From Planctomycetaceae bacterium (lineage in GTDB: Bacteria; Planctomycetota; Phycisphaerae; SM23-33): DNA of 64,000 nucleotides. The DNA lies in the NCBI GenBank assembly GCA_021371965.1, contig JAJFVE010000157.1, forward strand, positions 12,546 through 76,545, read 5' to 3'. Position 1 is the first letter of the stretch, and each line of letters opens with the position of its first letter. The translations under genes and the position numbers were made by a program. The notes under the pieces were generated by a model. That model did no database searches. It had not been told where the DNA came from and saw only the letters and a list, made by a program, of their open reading frames with translations. Of this stretch, positions 15,942-24,534 are shown piece by piece.

Positions 15942-17561
15942 ATGAACAAGAAGAAGCTTCGCAAAGCAGTAGGGCTGTCGCGGCGCGACGGTCTGCGCCT
16001 GAGGCTTGGACCGGTGCTGGCCCGGATGGGCCGCATAGTGGGCATGAAATGGCCGGCCCTGGGTCTCAAGATCGGTCGCGAGACGCTCATCGCCCAGGCG
16101 CGCAGTCTCTGGCCGGTGCGGGCGGTCTTGCCGGCCGAGAAACCCCTGCGGGTAGTCTTCATGACGATGATGGGCGGCAACCACCGCCTTTGCAGCACCG
16201 AGGTGCTCCTGGGACGCATCCTGCAGGCCCGTGGCCATCAGGTCAGCTACGTTTTGTGCGACCAGATGCTGCCGGCTTGCGAAGTCAAATGGCAAGGCAA
16301 GGAGTATGACTGGCAGCGCAGTTGCGCCAAGTGCTACGAGTTCGGCCGCCAGTTTGTTGGCGGAGCCGGTTACGACATTCTCCCGGCCAGCGATCTCATC
16401 GCCGGCCAGCAGGACCAGGGCGCGTGGAAAGAGTATGTAGACGCGGCCTTGCTGAAGCACTACCACGTGGGCGTCTTGCCCCAGAGCCCCGAGGTTGCGG
16501 CGCGGCGCGAACTGTTCGTGCAGGCCGCTCAGGTTACCGCGCGGGTGGGCAAGGCGCTGGCGGCGATGAAACCCGACCGCGTCGTCATGTCGCATGGGAT
16601 CTACTGCACTTGGGGACCGGCTCGCGAGGTGCTGCTCGAGGCGAGCATCCCCGTGCTCACGTACGGCGAGGGCAAAAAGAAGGACACGATCAAGTTCAAC
16701 TGGAATACCTCGGCCGACTGGTGGGATGTCTCCAAGGAATGGCAGAAGGTGCGGGACGTGCCGTTGACGGCTGAGCAGGAAAAGACCATCGACGACTATC
16801 TGGCCTCCCGGCGCACTCATTCCAAAGACGCCCGTGTGTACAATTTTGGCCGCGAGGAAACCCTCGAAGAAACGCGCCGCCGGCTGAACCTGGAACCGGA
16901 CAAGCAGACCTTCGTCCTGTTCACGAACGTTCTGTGGGACGCCGCCAGCGCCCAGCGCGAAATCGCCTTCAAGAACCCCATTGAGTGGGTGACGGCCACC
17001 ATCGCCTGGTTTGCCGGGCATCCGGACAAGCAACTGGTGGTGAAGATCCATCCAGCCGAGGTGGTCATCGGGACCAGTCAGCCCTTCGCTTTGTTGATCC
17101 GGCAGGAGTTCCCCAACCTGCCGGCGAACGTCCGCGTGATCGAGCCCCACGAGAAGGTCAACAGTTGGTCTATCATGCGCGTGGCCGACCTGGGCCTAGT
17201 GCACACCAGCACCATCGGGATGGAACTGCAGCTCGAAGGCATCCCGGTGGCCGTAGTGTCCAAGACGCACTTCCGCGGCCGCGGATTTACCATCGACGTC
17301 AACAGCCGCCAGGAATACTTCGACCTGATCGAGCAGTGGGATGGATCGAAAGTCGACCGTCAGCGGCTTGCGACGCTGTCGAAGCGCTACGCCTATCTGC
17401 TGTTCGAGCGCTATCAGTTGCACTTCCCGTTCTTGTTCGAAAACCGCGTCAACGATGTCCGGGCGATGATCAACATCGAAGAGGCGTCGCTGCTCACGCA
17501 TCCTTCCGTGCAGGTGTTCTTACGAGGCTTTGAGAATAGGCAGGAGCTTCTTGTGCCCTGA
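15942..17561 (+). CDS. Capsule-synthesis-type glycosyltransferase (PF05159-like)
   Basis: 539 aa. The C-terminal half has the GT-B features of capsule/Kdo-type transferases: QLVVKIHPAEVV, NVRVIEPHEKVNSWSIM, ADLGLVHTSTIGMELQLEGIPVAVV. The N-terminal half (VVFMTMMGGNHRLCSTEVLL) contains a cysteine group, PACEVKWQ and SCAKCYEF, that could bind a metal. PF05159 includes the Kdo transferases KpsC/KpsS. Placed right after the ulosonate-like genes (gap 18 nt), it is the best candidate to transfer the CMP-activated product. Family call moderate; donor inferred from context. Confidence 0.6.
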   Translation: MNKKKLRKAVGLSRRDGLRLRLGPVLARMGRIVGMKWPALGLKIGRETLIAQARSLWPVRAVLPAEKPLRVVFMTMMGGNHRLCSTEVLLGRILQARGHQVSYVLCDQMLPACEVKWQGKEYDWQRSCAKCYEFGRQFVGGAGYDILPASDLIAGQQDQGAWKEYVDAALLKHYHVGVLPQSPEVAARRELFVQAAQVTARVGKALAAMKPDRVVMSHGIYCTWGPAREVLLEASIPVLTYGEGKKKDTIKFNWNTSADWWDVSKEWQKVRDVPLTAEQEKTIDDYLASRRTHSKDARVYNFGREETLEETRRRLNLEPDKQTFVLFTNVLWDAASAQREIAFKNPIEWVTATIAWFAGHPDKQLVVKIHPAEVVIGTSQPFALLIRQEFPNLPANVRVIEPHEKVNSWSIMRVADLGLVHTSTIGMELQLEGIPVAVVSKTHFRGRGFTIDVNSRQEYFDLIEQWDGSKVDRQRLATLSKRYAYLLFERYQLHFPFLFENRVNDVRAMINIEEASLLTHPSVQVFLRGFENRQELLVP

Positions 17562-17610
17562 AGGGCCGCCGATTACATTGGACTGGTGGTTTCGCAGAAA
17601 AGGGTGTTTC

Positions 17611-18876
17611 ATGGGCGAACGATTGCGAATTGGCTTCATCAGCTATACGCCGATCCAGAACCGCTGGACCAGCAGCGGTGTCGCCTACAGCATGGCGCAA
17701 AGCCTCTCGCGCTATTGTGGGGAGGTGGTGGAATTAGGACCCTTTCCGCGTCCTGCCCCACCACTGTTGCATCGCATTTTCTGGAAGTTGGAACGCCAAT
17801 TGACCGGGCGCAGCGTTCGGTGGAGTGCTACTCGCCGATGCTGCGATCTTGCGGCGCAGATGGTCCTGCAGGCAATTGAGCGGAAGCCATGTGATCTGCT
17901 ATTTGTGGCACTGGCAGGTTGGCGGGTGGCGACGCTGCGACATTCGCTTCCGGTCCTTGTCATGACAGATGGAACCTTGCCAGCCATGCGACGGATGGGA
18001 GGCTATCGGCATGTTGAGATCATGGCCCGTCGCTCCGTATGCCAAGCCTGCGCCCTTGAGCGAGAGGCGATGCATCATTTCACGGCGATCATCTCTTCAA
18101 GTCACTGGGCAAAGCAGTCCCTTAGGCATGACTACGACGTGGACGAAGACAAAATCTTCGTGATCCGTAATGCTGCAAATATCGAGGCTTCGGAAGTACC
18201 CTCGCTGGACGAGGTGAACGGCAAACAATGCTCCAGGGACTGTCGCCTGTTGATGGTGGGCGGCCCGTGGGACCGTAAAGGTGGCGATATCGTCTGGGAG
18301 ACGCTGCTGGCGCTGGAGAGCCTGGGAATCCAGGCGCATCTGACGATCGTTGGGTGTCAGCCGCCCGTTCCGTTAGTTCATCCCCGGCTGAACATTATCC
18401 CATTCTTGGATAAGAATAAGCCACAGGAGGCGCGGCGGCTGTTCGATCTGTATCGCAAGGCCGACTTTTTCATTCTCCCCTCTCGAGCGGAGGCATTTGG
18501 CATCGTATACGCCGAAGCCAGCGCCTTTGGCTTGCCCTCTGTCGCAACAGACGTTGGTGGTGTATCTGACGCCGTCCGTCCCAATATCAACGGAATCCTG
18601 CTGCCGCGTGATGCCGCGCCCGGCCAGTACGCGCAAGCCATTGCAGAAATCTACCACGATCATGCACGCTATTGCAGGCTTGTCCGCGACAGCCGCCAAT
18701 TCTTCGATCAGGAGCTGAACTGGGATGCCTGGGGACGCAGTGTCGCAGTCTGCATGAAGAAGATGCTCCCCCCAGACCTGGCAGCTAGAGTTGGCAACAG
18801 GCTGCAGGCGTCGGATGGGGATGACAGGACGTGCGGAGAAGGAAATATAGACAGTTGCTCGAAAGGAGTGATCTGA
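17611..18876 (+). CDS. GT4-family glycosyltransferase
   Basis: 421 aa from ATG 17611 (AAAAGGG upstream); the open frame extends upstream over the previous gene but without similarity. GT-B/GT4 features: RLRIGFISYTPIQNRWTSSG, ISSSHWAKQSLRHDY, LLMVGGPWDRKGGDIVWETL, and FFILPSRAEAFGIVYAEASAFGLPSVATDVGG with the E.x7.E-like donor site. Probably adds one hexose of the repeat unit. AT-richer than the block before it. Confidence 0.82.
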   Translation: MGERLRIGFISYTPIQNRWTSSGVAYSMAQSLSRYCGEVVELGPFPRPAPPLLHRIFWKLERQLTGRSVRWSATRRCCDLAAQMVLQAIERKPCDLLFVALAGWRVATLRHSLPVLVMTDGTLPAMRRMGGYRHVEIMARRSVCQACALEREAMHHFTAIISSSHWAKQSLRHDYDVDEDKIFVIRNAANIEASEVPSLDEVNGKQCSRDCRLLMVGGPWDRKGGDIVWETLLALESLGIQAHLTIVGCQPPVPLVHPRLNIIPFLDKNKPQEARRLFDLYRKADFFILPSRAEAFGIVYAEASAFGLPSVATDVGGVSDAVRPNINGILLPRDAAPGQYAQAIAEIYHDHARYCRLVRDSRQFFDQELNWDAWGRSVAVCMKKMLPPDLAARVGNRLQASDGDDRTCGEGNIDSCSKGVI

Positions 18877-20685
18877 ATGATCTGTGTGGCTGCTGTAACC
18901 GGTGACTCGATCGCCGGCAATAACGAGGAAACCTGTTTTCTTCGCTGGCGTCAGGCCGTCGACCCGGCACGGATGCGCTTTGACAACCTTCATTCAGCGA
19001 GATATCCGTGGGGCTGGCTCGCCATCTCAGGCTTTCAGATTGAGCAATACCCCGTTCAACTGGATGGCGGCCAAATGGCGACTCTCTATCTTGAAGGCAC
19101 GCTTCTATCTGCAGAACTCCTGCGCTCGATTCGAGCGGGCCAGGCCGACCAGCGGACTTTGGAAGAACTCCGCCTGTCAAATGGGCAGTACATCTATGTC
19201 GTTGTTGGCAACGATCCATCACGGTGGTGCTTTGAGTGCGGTTCCGACGGCATGGGCACACGCCCTTTGTTCTTTGCCTGCCGGGACCAAAGCAGATGCT
19301 TTTCTACGCACGCGTCATTGTGTGCGATGCTGAACGGACAGGCCGCACTGGACGTTGAATCCGTAAGGGACTATGTCATCAAGGACTGCTTGCTTCCTGA
19401 GGCGTGCCTCTTGTCCGGCGTGCGGCGGTTGAAAAGAGGACAGGCTGTCCACTGGGATGGACGCGAACTGACGGTTTCCGGCGACACTGCTGCTGAGACA
19501 TCAACCGTCAGACTTGAGGAAGCATGTCAGTCGCTTGTTGAAGCGGCAAAGGGACTCCCCTCCTATCCCATGACACCACTGCTCAAGTTGACCGGAGGAA
19601 AAGACTCCCGGCTGGTCATGTCGTCGCTTCTGGCTGCGGGTGTTTCTTTTGAGGCTATCACGCACAGCCATCCTTGCGAAGACAGTCTGAAGGCCGGATC
19701 GCTTACTTCCGCAGTGGGTGTAAAGCATTGGATGCTGCCGGTAGTCGAGGCAGATCCAGTTTCCATCGTCAGCCATTATTTTGGGATCCTGCCACTGACA
19801 GATGGATTGGCTTCATTCCCCCCCGTGGACGCCAGCAGAGACCGGATAGAAGACTTCATCGTTTCCCGCGGTATGCTGGAATTGGGCGGAGCATTCGGCG
19901 CGGCGCATCGCGGCTACTGGGACAATGCCGCATTGGCGGCAAATGATTCCAGCACTTGCCTTTTCGCCAGACTGTTTCAGCCCAAGTATGACATTCTGTA
20001 CCCTTCCTGTGACACGGTGAAAGATGCGATGGATAAGTGGCTGTCTGTGCTGAAATCCATGCCGGCGCCGGATGAATTCGCGGCGCTGCAAGTGCTCTGG
20101 CTTGATGGACGCTTTCGTGGCGTCATTGCCATGAACTGCAACGCCGCCCCCAACAAGTTCGCTTGGTTACTTGCAAATCGGCAGTTCTATTGCCATTCCT
20201 TGCAGAGGCCACGACACGAGCGACAGGCAGCAGCAGTCTTCAAGCAGGCTATCTCACTGCTGGCGTCGGGGCTTCTTAACGTTACGCCCTTCACGGTGTC
20301 GAGCCCACCCGTGGCGCGGCAGGGAACGTCGTTAAATCCATATCGGAGGCTTCGCAGATTGCTTTCTCAATCCACCACCGTACACAAGTGTCGCGGGGCC
20401 TTGCTGAATCGGAAGGAACGGCACAGCGGGCTCGGACGCATGCGGCTGGCCTTCATGGCGGATCCCCGAAAGAAAGAATGGCTGGGACAGTTCTTCTCGC
20501 CGGACGGAATTTCACAATTGGCCACTTGCAGCAAAACTTTTCTGCCTCAGATTGACAGGCTGATGGGAATCTATTTCTTCAATATGTTTCTGGAGCAACT
20601 GAATCTACATCCGCGTTCAGGCCACTGTGACTGGCGGAGGCAGGCTCTGGATGAAATATTCGCTGACTCTGCAGAACAGGCATGA
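18877..20685 (+). CDS. Asparagine-synthase-like amidotransferase lacking the N-terminal Cys nucleophile
   Basis: 602 aa; ATG 18877 follows directly on the previous TGA, with AAAGGAG about 12 nt upstream. The C-terminal half has the PP-loop ATP-pyrophosphatase motif of asparagine synthetases (LLKLTGGKDSRLVM). The N-terminal half looks like a class II glutaminase fold (CGSDGMGTRPLFF resembling the usual DxxGxRPLYY), but the protein begins Met-Ile-Cys, so Cys is not residue 1 after Met removal and the glutaminase is probably inactive or altered. Relatives in O-antigen loci (WbpS type) amidate uronic acids. Low GC for the window. Role as a sugar amidase is inferred. Confidence 0.65.
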   Translation: MICVAAVTGDSIAGNNEETCFLRWRQAVDPARMRFDNLHSARYPWGWLAISGFQIEQYPVQLDGGQMATLYLEGTLLSAELLRSIRAGQADQRTLEELRLSNGQYIYVVVGNDPSRWCFECGSDGMGTRPLFFACRDQSRCFSTHASLCAMLNGQAALDVESVRDYVIKDCLLPEACLLSGVRRLKRGQAVHWDGRELTVSGDTAAETSTVRLEEACQSLVEAAKGLPSYPMTPLLKLTGGKDSRLVMSSLLAAGVSFEAITHSHPCEDSLKAGSLTSAVGVKHWMLPVVEADPVSIVSHYFGILPLTDGLASFPPVDASRDRIEDFIVSRGMLELGGAFGAAHRGYWDNAALAANDSSTCLFARLFQPKYDILYPSCDTVKDAMDKWLSVLKSMPAPDEFAALQVLWLDGRFRGVIAMNCNAAPNKFAWLLANRQFYCHSLQRPRHERQAAAVFKQAISLLASGLLNVTPFTVSSPPVARQGTSLNPYRRLRRLLSQSTTVHKCRGALLNRKERHSGLGRMRLAFMADPRKKEWLGQFFSPDGISQLATCSKTFLPQIDRLMGIYFFNMFLEQLNLHPRSGHCDWRRQALDEIFADSAEQA

Positions 20686-20735
20686 TCCAACCGTTGCACT
20701 GAGAGCTTGAAGTTGTATTCCGAGGACACTGGCAC

Positions 20736-21863
20736 GTGAAGACACATCTGACGGCCGAAATTTCAGCGTCCACGTTGGCTTATAACATCACCTCCATCCG
20801 CCGACACCTTGAGCCATACGTGAAACTTTGTGCCGTCGTCAAGGCCGACGCCTATGGGCACGGGCTGGAACTCATGGTGCCAGCGATGCTGCCGCACGCG
20901 GACGCCTTTGCGGTGGCCACAGCCGAGGAGGCCTTCGACGTGCGGCGCGTGGCGCCGCGAGTGCCCCTGCTGGTATTCTTCACGCCCGGCTCGATCGAGC
21001 CAGGGCATGTCGAATTGACGCTGGCCGAACTGGTGCGACTGGATGTCATCATCAGCATCGTCAGCGCGGCCGAAGTGGCGGCCGTCACCACGGCTGCGGC
21101 ATTGGCCGGAGAGCAGGCCATGGTACACATCAAGGTCGACACCGGCATGGGGCGCAGCGGTGTGCTGCCTGAGCAGTTCCCGAAACTGCTGGCTACGGTT
21201 CTCTCGCATGAAGGCATCCGTCTGCAGGGGCTTTACACGCATCTGCCGCTGGCCGATGAAGGCGACTGGAACTACACGTCTATGCAACTCGACCGGTTAC
21301 GGCAATGCGCCGCGGCCTGTCCGCCCACCATGACGTTGTGCCGCCATGCCGCTAACTCCGCCGCCACGATGGGCTATCCCTCGTCGCATCTGGATATGGT
21401 GCGTCCGGGGCTGGCTATCTACGGATATCGAACAGGTGATGATTGCCCTGGCCAGGAAGCGCTGCGGCCGGCGCTGCGGGTGACGGCGCGGCTTATGCAG
21501 GTCAAAGATGTCGACGCCGGAACGCGATGCGGATACGGCTTGACATACGCCATGCCCGCGGCAGGGCGGATCGGCTTGGTGCCCATCGGCTATGCCGACG
21601 GATACCTGCGGAGTTTTTCAAATCGTGCCTGCATGAAGGTTCGCGGCCAGTCTGCACGCGTCATCGGGCGCGTGTCGATGGACCAGACGATCATCGATTT
21701 GACAGGCATTGCAGGCGCGGCTGTCGGCGACGAAGTGGAAGTGATCTCGTCAGATCGCAACGAGCCGAATTCGGTGGAGAATCTGGCGAAGATGGCCGGA
21801 ACCATTCCGTATGAGATCATTGTGCGCCTGGGGGCGCGCGTTCGCCGGGTGCTGAGAGATTAG
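20736..21863 (+). CDS. alr: Alanine racemase
   Basis: 375 aa from GTG 20736 (GAGG upstream). Fold type III PLP enzyme: catalytic Lys in CAVVKADAYGHGLE, VHIKVDTGMGRSGV, YTHLPLADE, RHAANSAATM, MVRPGLAIYGY, the catalytic Tyr region TRCGYGLTY, IGYADGYLRSFSN and GRVSMDQTIIDLTG. Interconverts L- and D-alanine for peptidoglycan; length is typical. Unusual inside a polysaccharide locus; either housekeeping or a source of D-Ala for polymer decoration. Confidence 0.9.
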   Translation: MKTHLTAEISASTLAYNITSIRRHLEPYVKLCAVVKADAYGHGLELMVPAMLPHADAFAVATAEEAFDVRRVAPRVPLLVFFTPGSIEPGHVELTLAELVRLDVIISIVSAAEVAAVTTAAALAGEQAMVHIKVDTGMGRSGVLPEQFPKLLATVLSHEGIRLQGLYTHLPLADEGDWNYTSMQLDRLRQCAAACPPTMTLCRHAANSAATMGYPSSHLDMVRPGLAIYGYRTGDDCPGQEALRPALRVTARLMQVKDVDAGTRCGYGLTYAMPAAGRIGLVPIGYADGYLRSFSNRACMKVRGQSARVIGRVSMDQTIIDLTGIAGAAVGDEVEVISSDRNEPNSVENLAKMAGTIPYEIIVRLGARVRRVLRD

Positions 21864-21866
21864 CTC

Positions 21867-22400
21867 ATGAACGTGCGGCTTACAAAACTCTGTAGGGATG
21901 TCTACAACGTCTGGGTCAGTCACACCCCGTCTCGCCGTTGGCGTCGGTTCTGGCTGCAGCGGCTGCTGGGGGCGTTTGAACCCAAAGCGTTCCTGTGCAT
22001 GCACGTACACCTGATGAACCCGCAGAATATCTTCATCGGCGAGCGATCGGCGATTAACGCCCACTGCATCCTGGACGGGCGCGAGTGTCCGCTGCGGATC
22101 GCCAACGACGTCGACATCGGAACGCACACACACATCTGGACCATCGAGCACGATCCCAATAGCGACTCGCACGCCACCAAGAGCGGACCGGTGACCATTG
22201 AAGATCACGTCTGGATCGCCTCGCGCGTGACGATTCTGCCCGGCGTCACCATCGGGCGCGGGGCGGTGGTGGCGGCCGGGGCGGTTGTCACCAAAGACGT
22301 TCCGCCGCTGGCGATCGTGGGCGGCGTACCGGCCAAGATCATCGGACAGCGCAGCAATGCGCTGACCTACAAACTGGATTTTGCGCCGCGGCTTCGTTAA
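21867..22400 (+). CDS. WcaF-like hexapeptide-repeat acetyltransferase
   Basis: 177 aa, three bases after alr. Left-handed beta-helix repeats run from [18 protein letters not shown] through [37 protein letters not shown] to [11 protein letters not shown], the usual CoA-binding end of maltose/galactoside O-acetyltransferase-like enzymes. The catalytic His is likely in [11 protein letters not shown]. Expected to O-acetylate a sugar of the repeat unit using acetyl-CoA. Confidence 0.85.
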   Translation: MNVRLTKLCRDVYNVWVSHTPSRRWRRFWLQRLLGAFEPKAFLCMHVHLMNPQNIFIGERSAINAHCILDGRECPLRIANDVDIGTHTHIWTIEHDPNSDSHATKSGPVTIEDHVWIASRVTILPGVTIGRGAVVAAGAVVTKDVPPLAIVGGVPAKIIGQRSNALTYKLDFAPRLR

Positions 22401-22414
22401 GGCAAAGGAGTGCG

Positions 22415-23431
22415 ATGCGCAGGCTTCTCTGGATCATTCGGGACATCCTTCTGATCACGATCTACTACAGTGGTCTAGCCGCCTTGTGGGCGGCGCTGTG
22501 GGGAAGAAGATCCGGGATCCTCTCCTACCACAATGTCCTGGCGGCCGGAGAGATGTCGAAAGGATATGCCTACAGGGTTGACTGCACGATAGAGGTTTTT
22601 GAATCCCAGCTAGCTTATCTGGCCCGGCACTATCCGATTCTGCCGGCACGGATGATCGGGCGGGAAGCCTCAGAGGGATGGATACTGACCTTTGACGACG
22701 GCATGCTCAATGCCTTTAGCACAATTGCTCCAATCCTGTCACGAAGGAATCTTACCGCAGTATTTGCCGTTTGTCCTGGACTTATCGAGGGCGATATTCC
22801 GCACGTGTGGCGGGATCATATCTACCTGATCCTTCAGCAATCTGTTGGCCGCTCGCTGAGGTTGCCCATGGACCAATACGGACAACCCGTGGCCATCGGG
22901 GCTGACAACATCGATGCCATAGGCGCGGCCATTAAGGATCATGTGGTCAGCCATAGGATCGCCGACGTATATAGGTTGGTCCGTACTCTTTGTGAATGCA
23001 ATGCTTTGCCTTATCGCCGCGAAACGGTTCATCCGGATCGCTTCAGCCCGATGGATTGGCCGATGGTACGCAGCCTCCAGGCAGCCGGACACGTGATTGC
23101 TTCGCACACGTGGTCCCATCGAATTCTGAGCCTGTTGCCTGACGACCAGAAGCGCGAAGAACTGGAGCGGTCGCGTGCGATGCTGGCGGCGCGGCTTGGC
23201 CAAGCCCCGGAAGTAATCGTATACCCTTACGGCGGGCCTGCGGAAGTGGATCAGGAAACTGTGACTCTGGCCGCCGAGTGCAATTACCGCGTGGGCCTGA
23301 TGAACGTTTCTGCTCGGATGGCCGGTACTAACACTATGACGGTTCCGCGATTTGGGCTCCCGCCAACACCATGGCGCGCGCACCTGTTTGCGACGCTCTG
23401 TGGCATGAAGAACGCGATGAAGGGAATGTGA
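22415..23431 (+). CDS. Polysaccharide deacetylase family protein
   Basis: 338 aa with AAAGGAG before ATG 22415. An N-terminal hydrophobic helix (IILLITIYYSGLAALWAALW-like, about residues 8-28) may anchor it. NodB motif 1, ILTFDDGMLNAF, and motif 2, IASHTWSHRILS (HxxxH), provide the metal site; VIVYPYGGP resembles motif 3. CE4 enzymes remove N- or O-acetyl groups. Also in the AT-richer part of the locus. Likely edits amino sugars of the polymer or its lipid intermediate. Confidence 0.82.
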   Translation: MRRLLWIIRDILLITIYYSGLAALWAALWGRRSGILSYHNVLAAGEMSKGYAYRVDCTIEVFESQLAYLARHYPILPARMIGREASEGWILTFDDGMLNAFSTIAPILSRRNLTAVFAVCPGLIEGDIPHVWRDHIYLILQQSVGRSLRLPMDQYGQPVAIGADNIDAIGAAIKDHVVSHRIADVYRLVRTLCECNALPYRRETVHPDRFSPMDWPMVRSLQAAGHVIASHTWSHRILSLLPDDQKREELERSRAMLAARLGQAPEVIVYPYGGPAEVDQETVTLAAECNYRVGLMNVSARMAGTNTMTVPRFGLPPTPWRAHLFATLCGMKNAMKGM

Positions 23432-23439
23432 GCGGCGGC

Positions 23440-24522
23440 ATGGCCATGGGTAAGATCACCGTAGGAAATTTTCCATACTGTCTCGACTCCAACCCGTACC
23501 AGCGGTTGTTTTCGGGCGCCCTGGAGTCGGCGGGGCTCAAGGTGATCCGCATCCCGCCGCGGAAGATGTTTCCCCTGCACTACGCCACGTCGTTTCCCCT
23601 CGACGTGCTGCATCTGGATTGGCCGCACGATTTCTATCACGGTCGCACGTGGCTGCTGACGCGTATCAAGCGAGTGATGTACTGGCTTGGTCTGAGGCGC
23701 CTGCGGCGGTGCAAGGTGGTTTGGACGGTTCACAATCTGGTCGGCCACGACTCGCCCGATGTCGTCCAGGAGATCCGTCTGCTCCAGCGCCTGGTGGACC
23801 GCTGCAACGCTCTGATGGTCATGTCCAACAGTGCCCTCCAGCAGGTGCAGGCGACGTATCGCCTGGATCGCGGACAGCGCATCGCGGTGGTCCCGCACGG
23901 GCACTACATCGACGCCTACCCCAATACGATAACGGCTGCCGATGCTCGGCGGCGACTGGGACTTGAGCATTCAAGGCGCGTAGTGCTGTCGTTGGGGCGC
24001 ATGTGCCGCTATAAGGGGCTTGACGATCTAGTGCGGGCCTTTGGCGCCCAGGCCAAGGCCGGCGACACGCTGGTGCTGGCCGGACAGCCGGAGAACCTTC
24101 AGTTGGTGCAGGAACTGGAAACGCTCGCGCGACAGAACATCCCTGCAGGCGCCAGCCTGTGCCTTCGCCCGCAGGAGGTGGCCGACGAGGATCTTCAGCT
24201 TTACTTCAACGCCGCCGACGTGGTGGCCTTGCCCTTCAGGAGGATTCTCAACTCCGGCAGCTTGCTGCTGGCGATGAGTTTCGCCCGCTGCGTGGTGGGG
24301 CCGAAGGCGGGGTCGCTGCCGGAAGTGGCATGCCCGCAGGCCTTTTTTGGCTACGACGGCGACGATGAAGGCGGGCTTAGCGCGGCCCTGTCGCACGCGA
24401 TGGAGCAGGACGATCTTTTGCAGCGCGGGCAGCAGGCGCGCCAATACGTCAGGGGGCGCTATGACTGGAGCGACATCGGCGTGAAACTCCGCACGCTCTA
24501 CCAGGAACTTTTAGACCGCTGA
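23440..24522 (+). CDS. GT4-like glycosyltransferase
   Basis: 360 aa from ATG 23440, 8 nt after the deacetylase stop; the longer frame overlapping that gene is rejected. GT-B features: ITVGNFPYCLDSNPYQ, VVWTVHNLVGHDSPD, MSNSALQQV, VVPHGHYIDAYPN, VVLSLGRMCRYKGLDDLVRAF, LPFRRILNSGSLLLAMSFARCVVGPKAGSLPE. The region resembles GumH/GumK-type transferases. Probably one step of repeat-unit assembly. Confidence 0.78.
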   Translation: MAMGKITVGNFPYCLDSNPYQRLFSGALESAGLKVIRIPPRKMFPLHYATSFPLDVLHLDWPHDFYHGRTWLLTRIKRVMYWLGLRRLRRCKVVWTVHNLVGHDSPDVVQEIRLLQRLVDRCNALMVMSNSALQQVQATYRLDRGQRIAVVPHGHYIDAYPNTITAADARRRLGLEHSRRVVLSLGRMCRYKGLDDLVRAFGAQAKAGDTLVLAGQPENLQLVQELETLARQNIPAGASLCLRPQEVADEDLQLYFNAADVVALPFRRILNSGSLLLAMSFARCVVGPKAGSLPEVACPQAFFGYDGDDEGGLSAALSHAMEQDDLLQRGQQARQYVRGRYDWSDIGVKLRTLYQELLDR

Positions 24523-24534
24523 AGGCGCAGGTTC

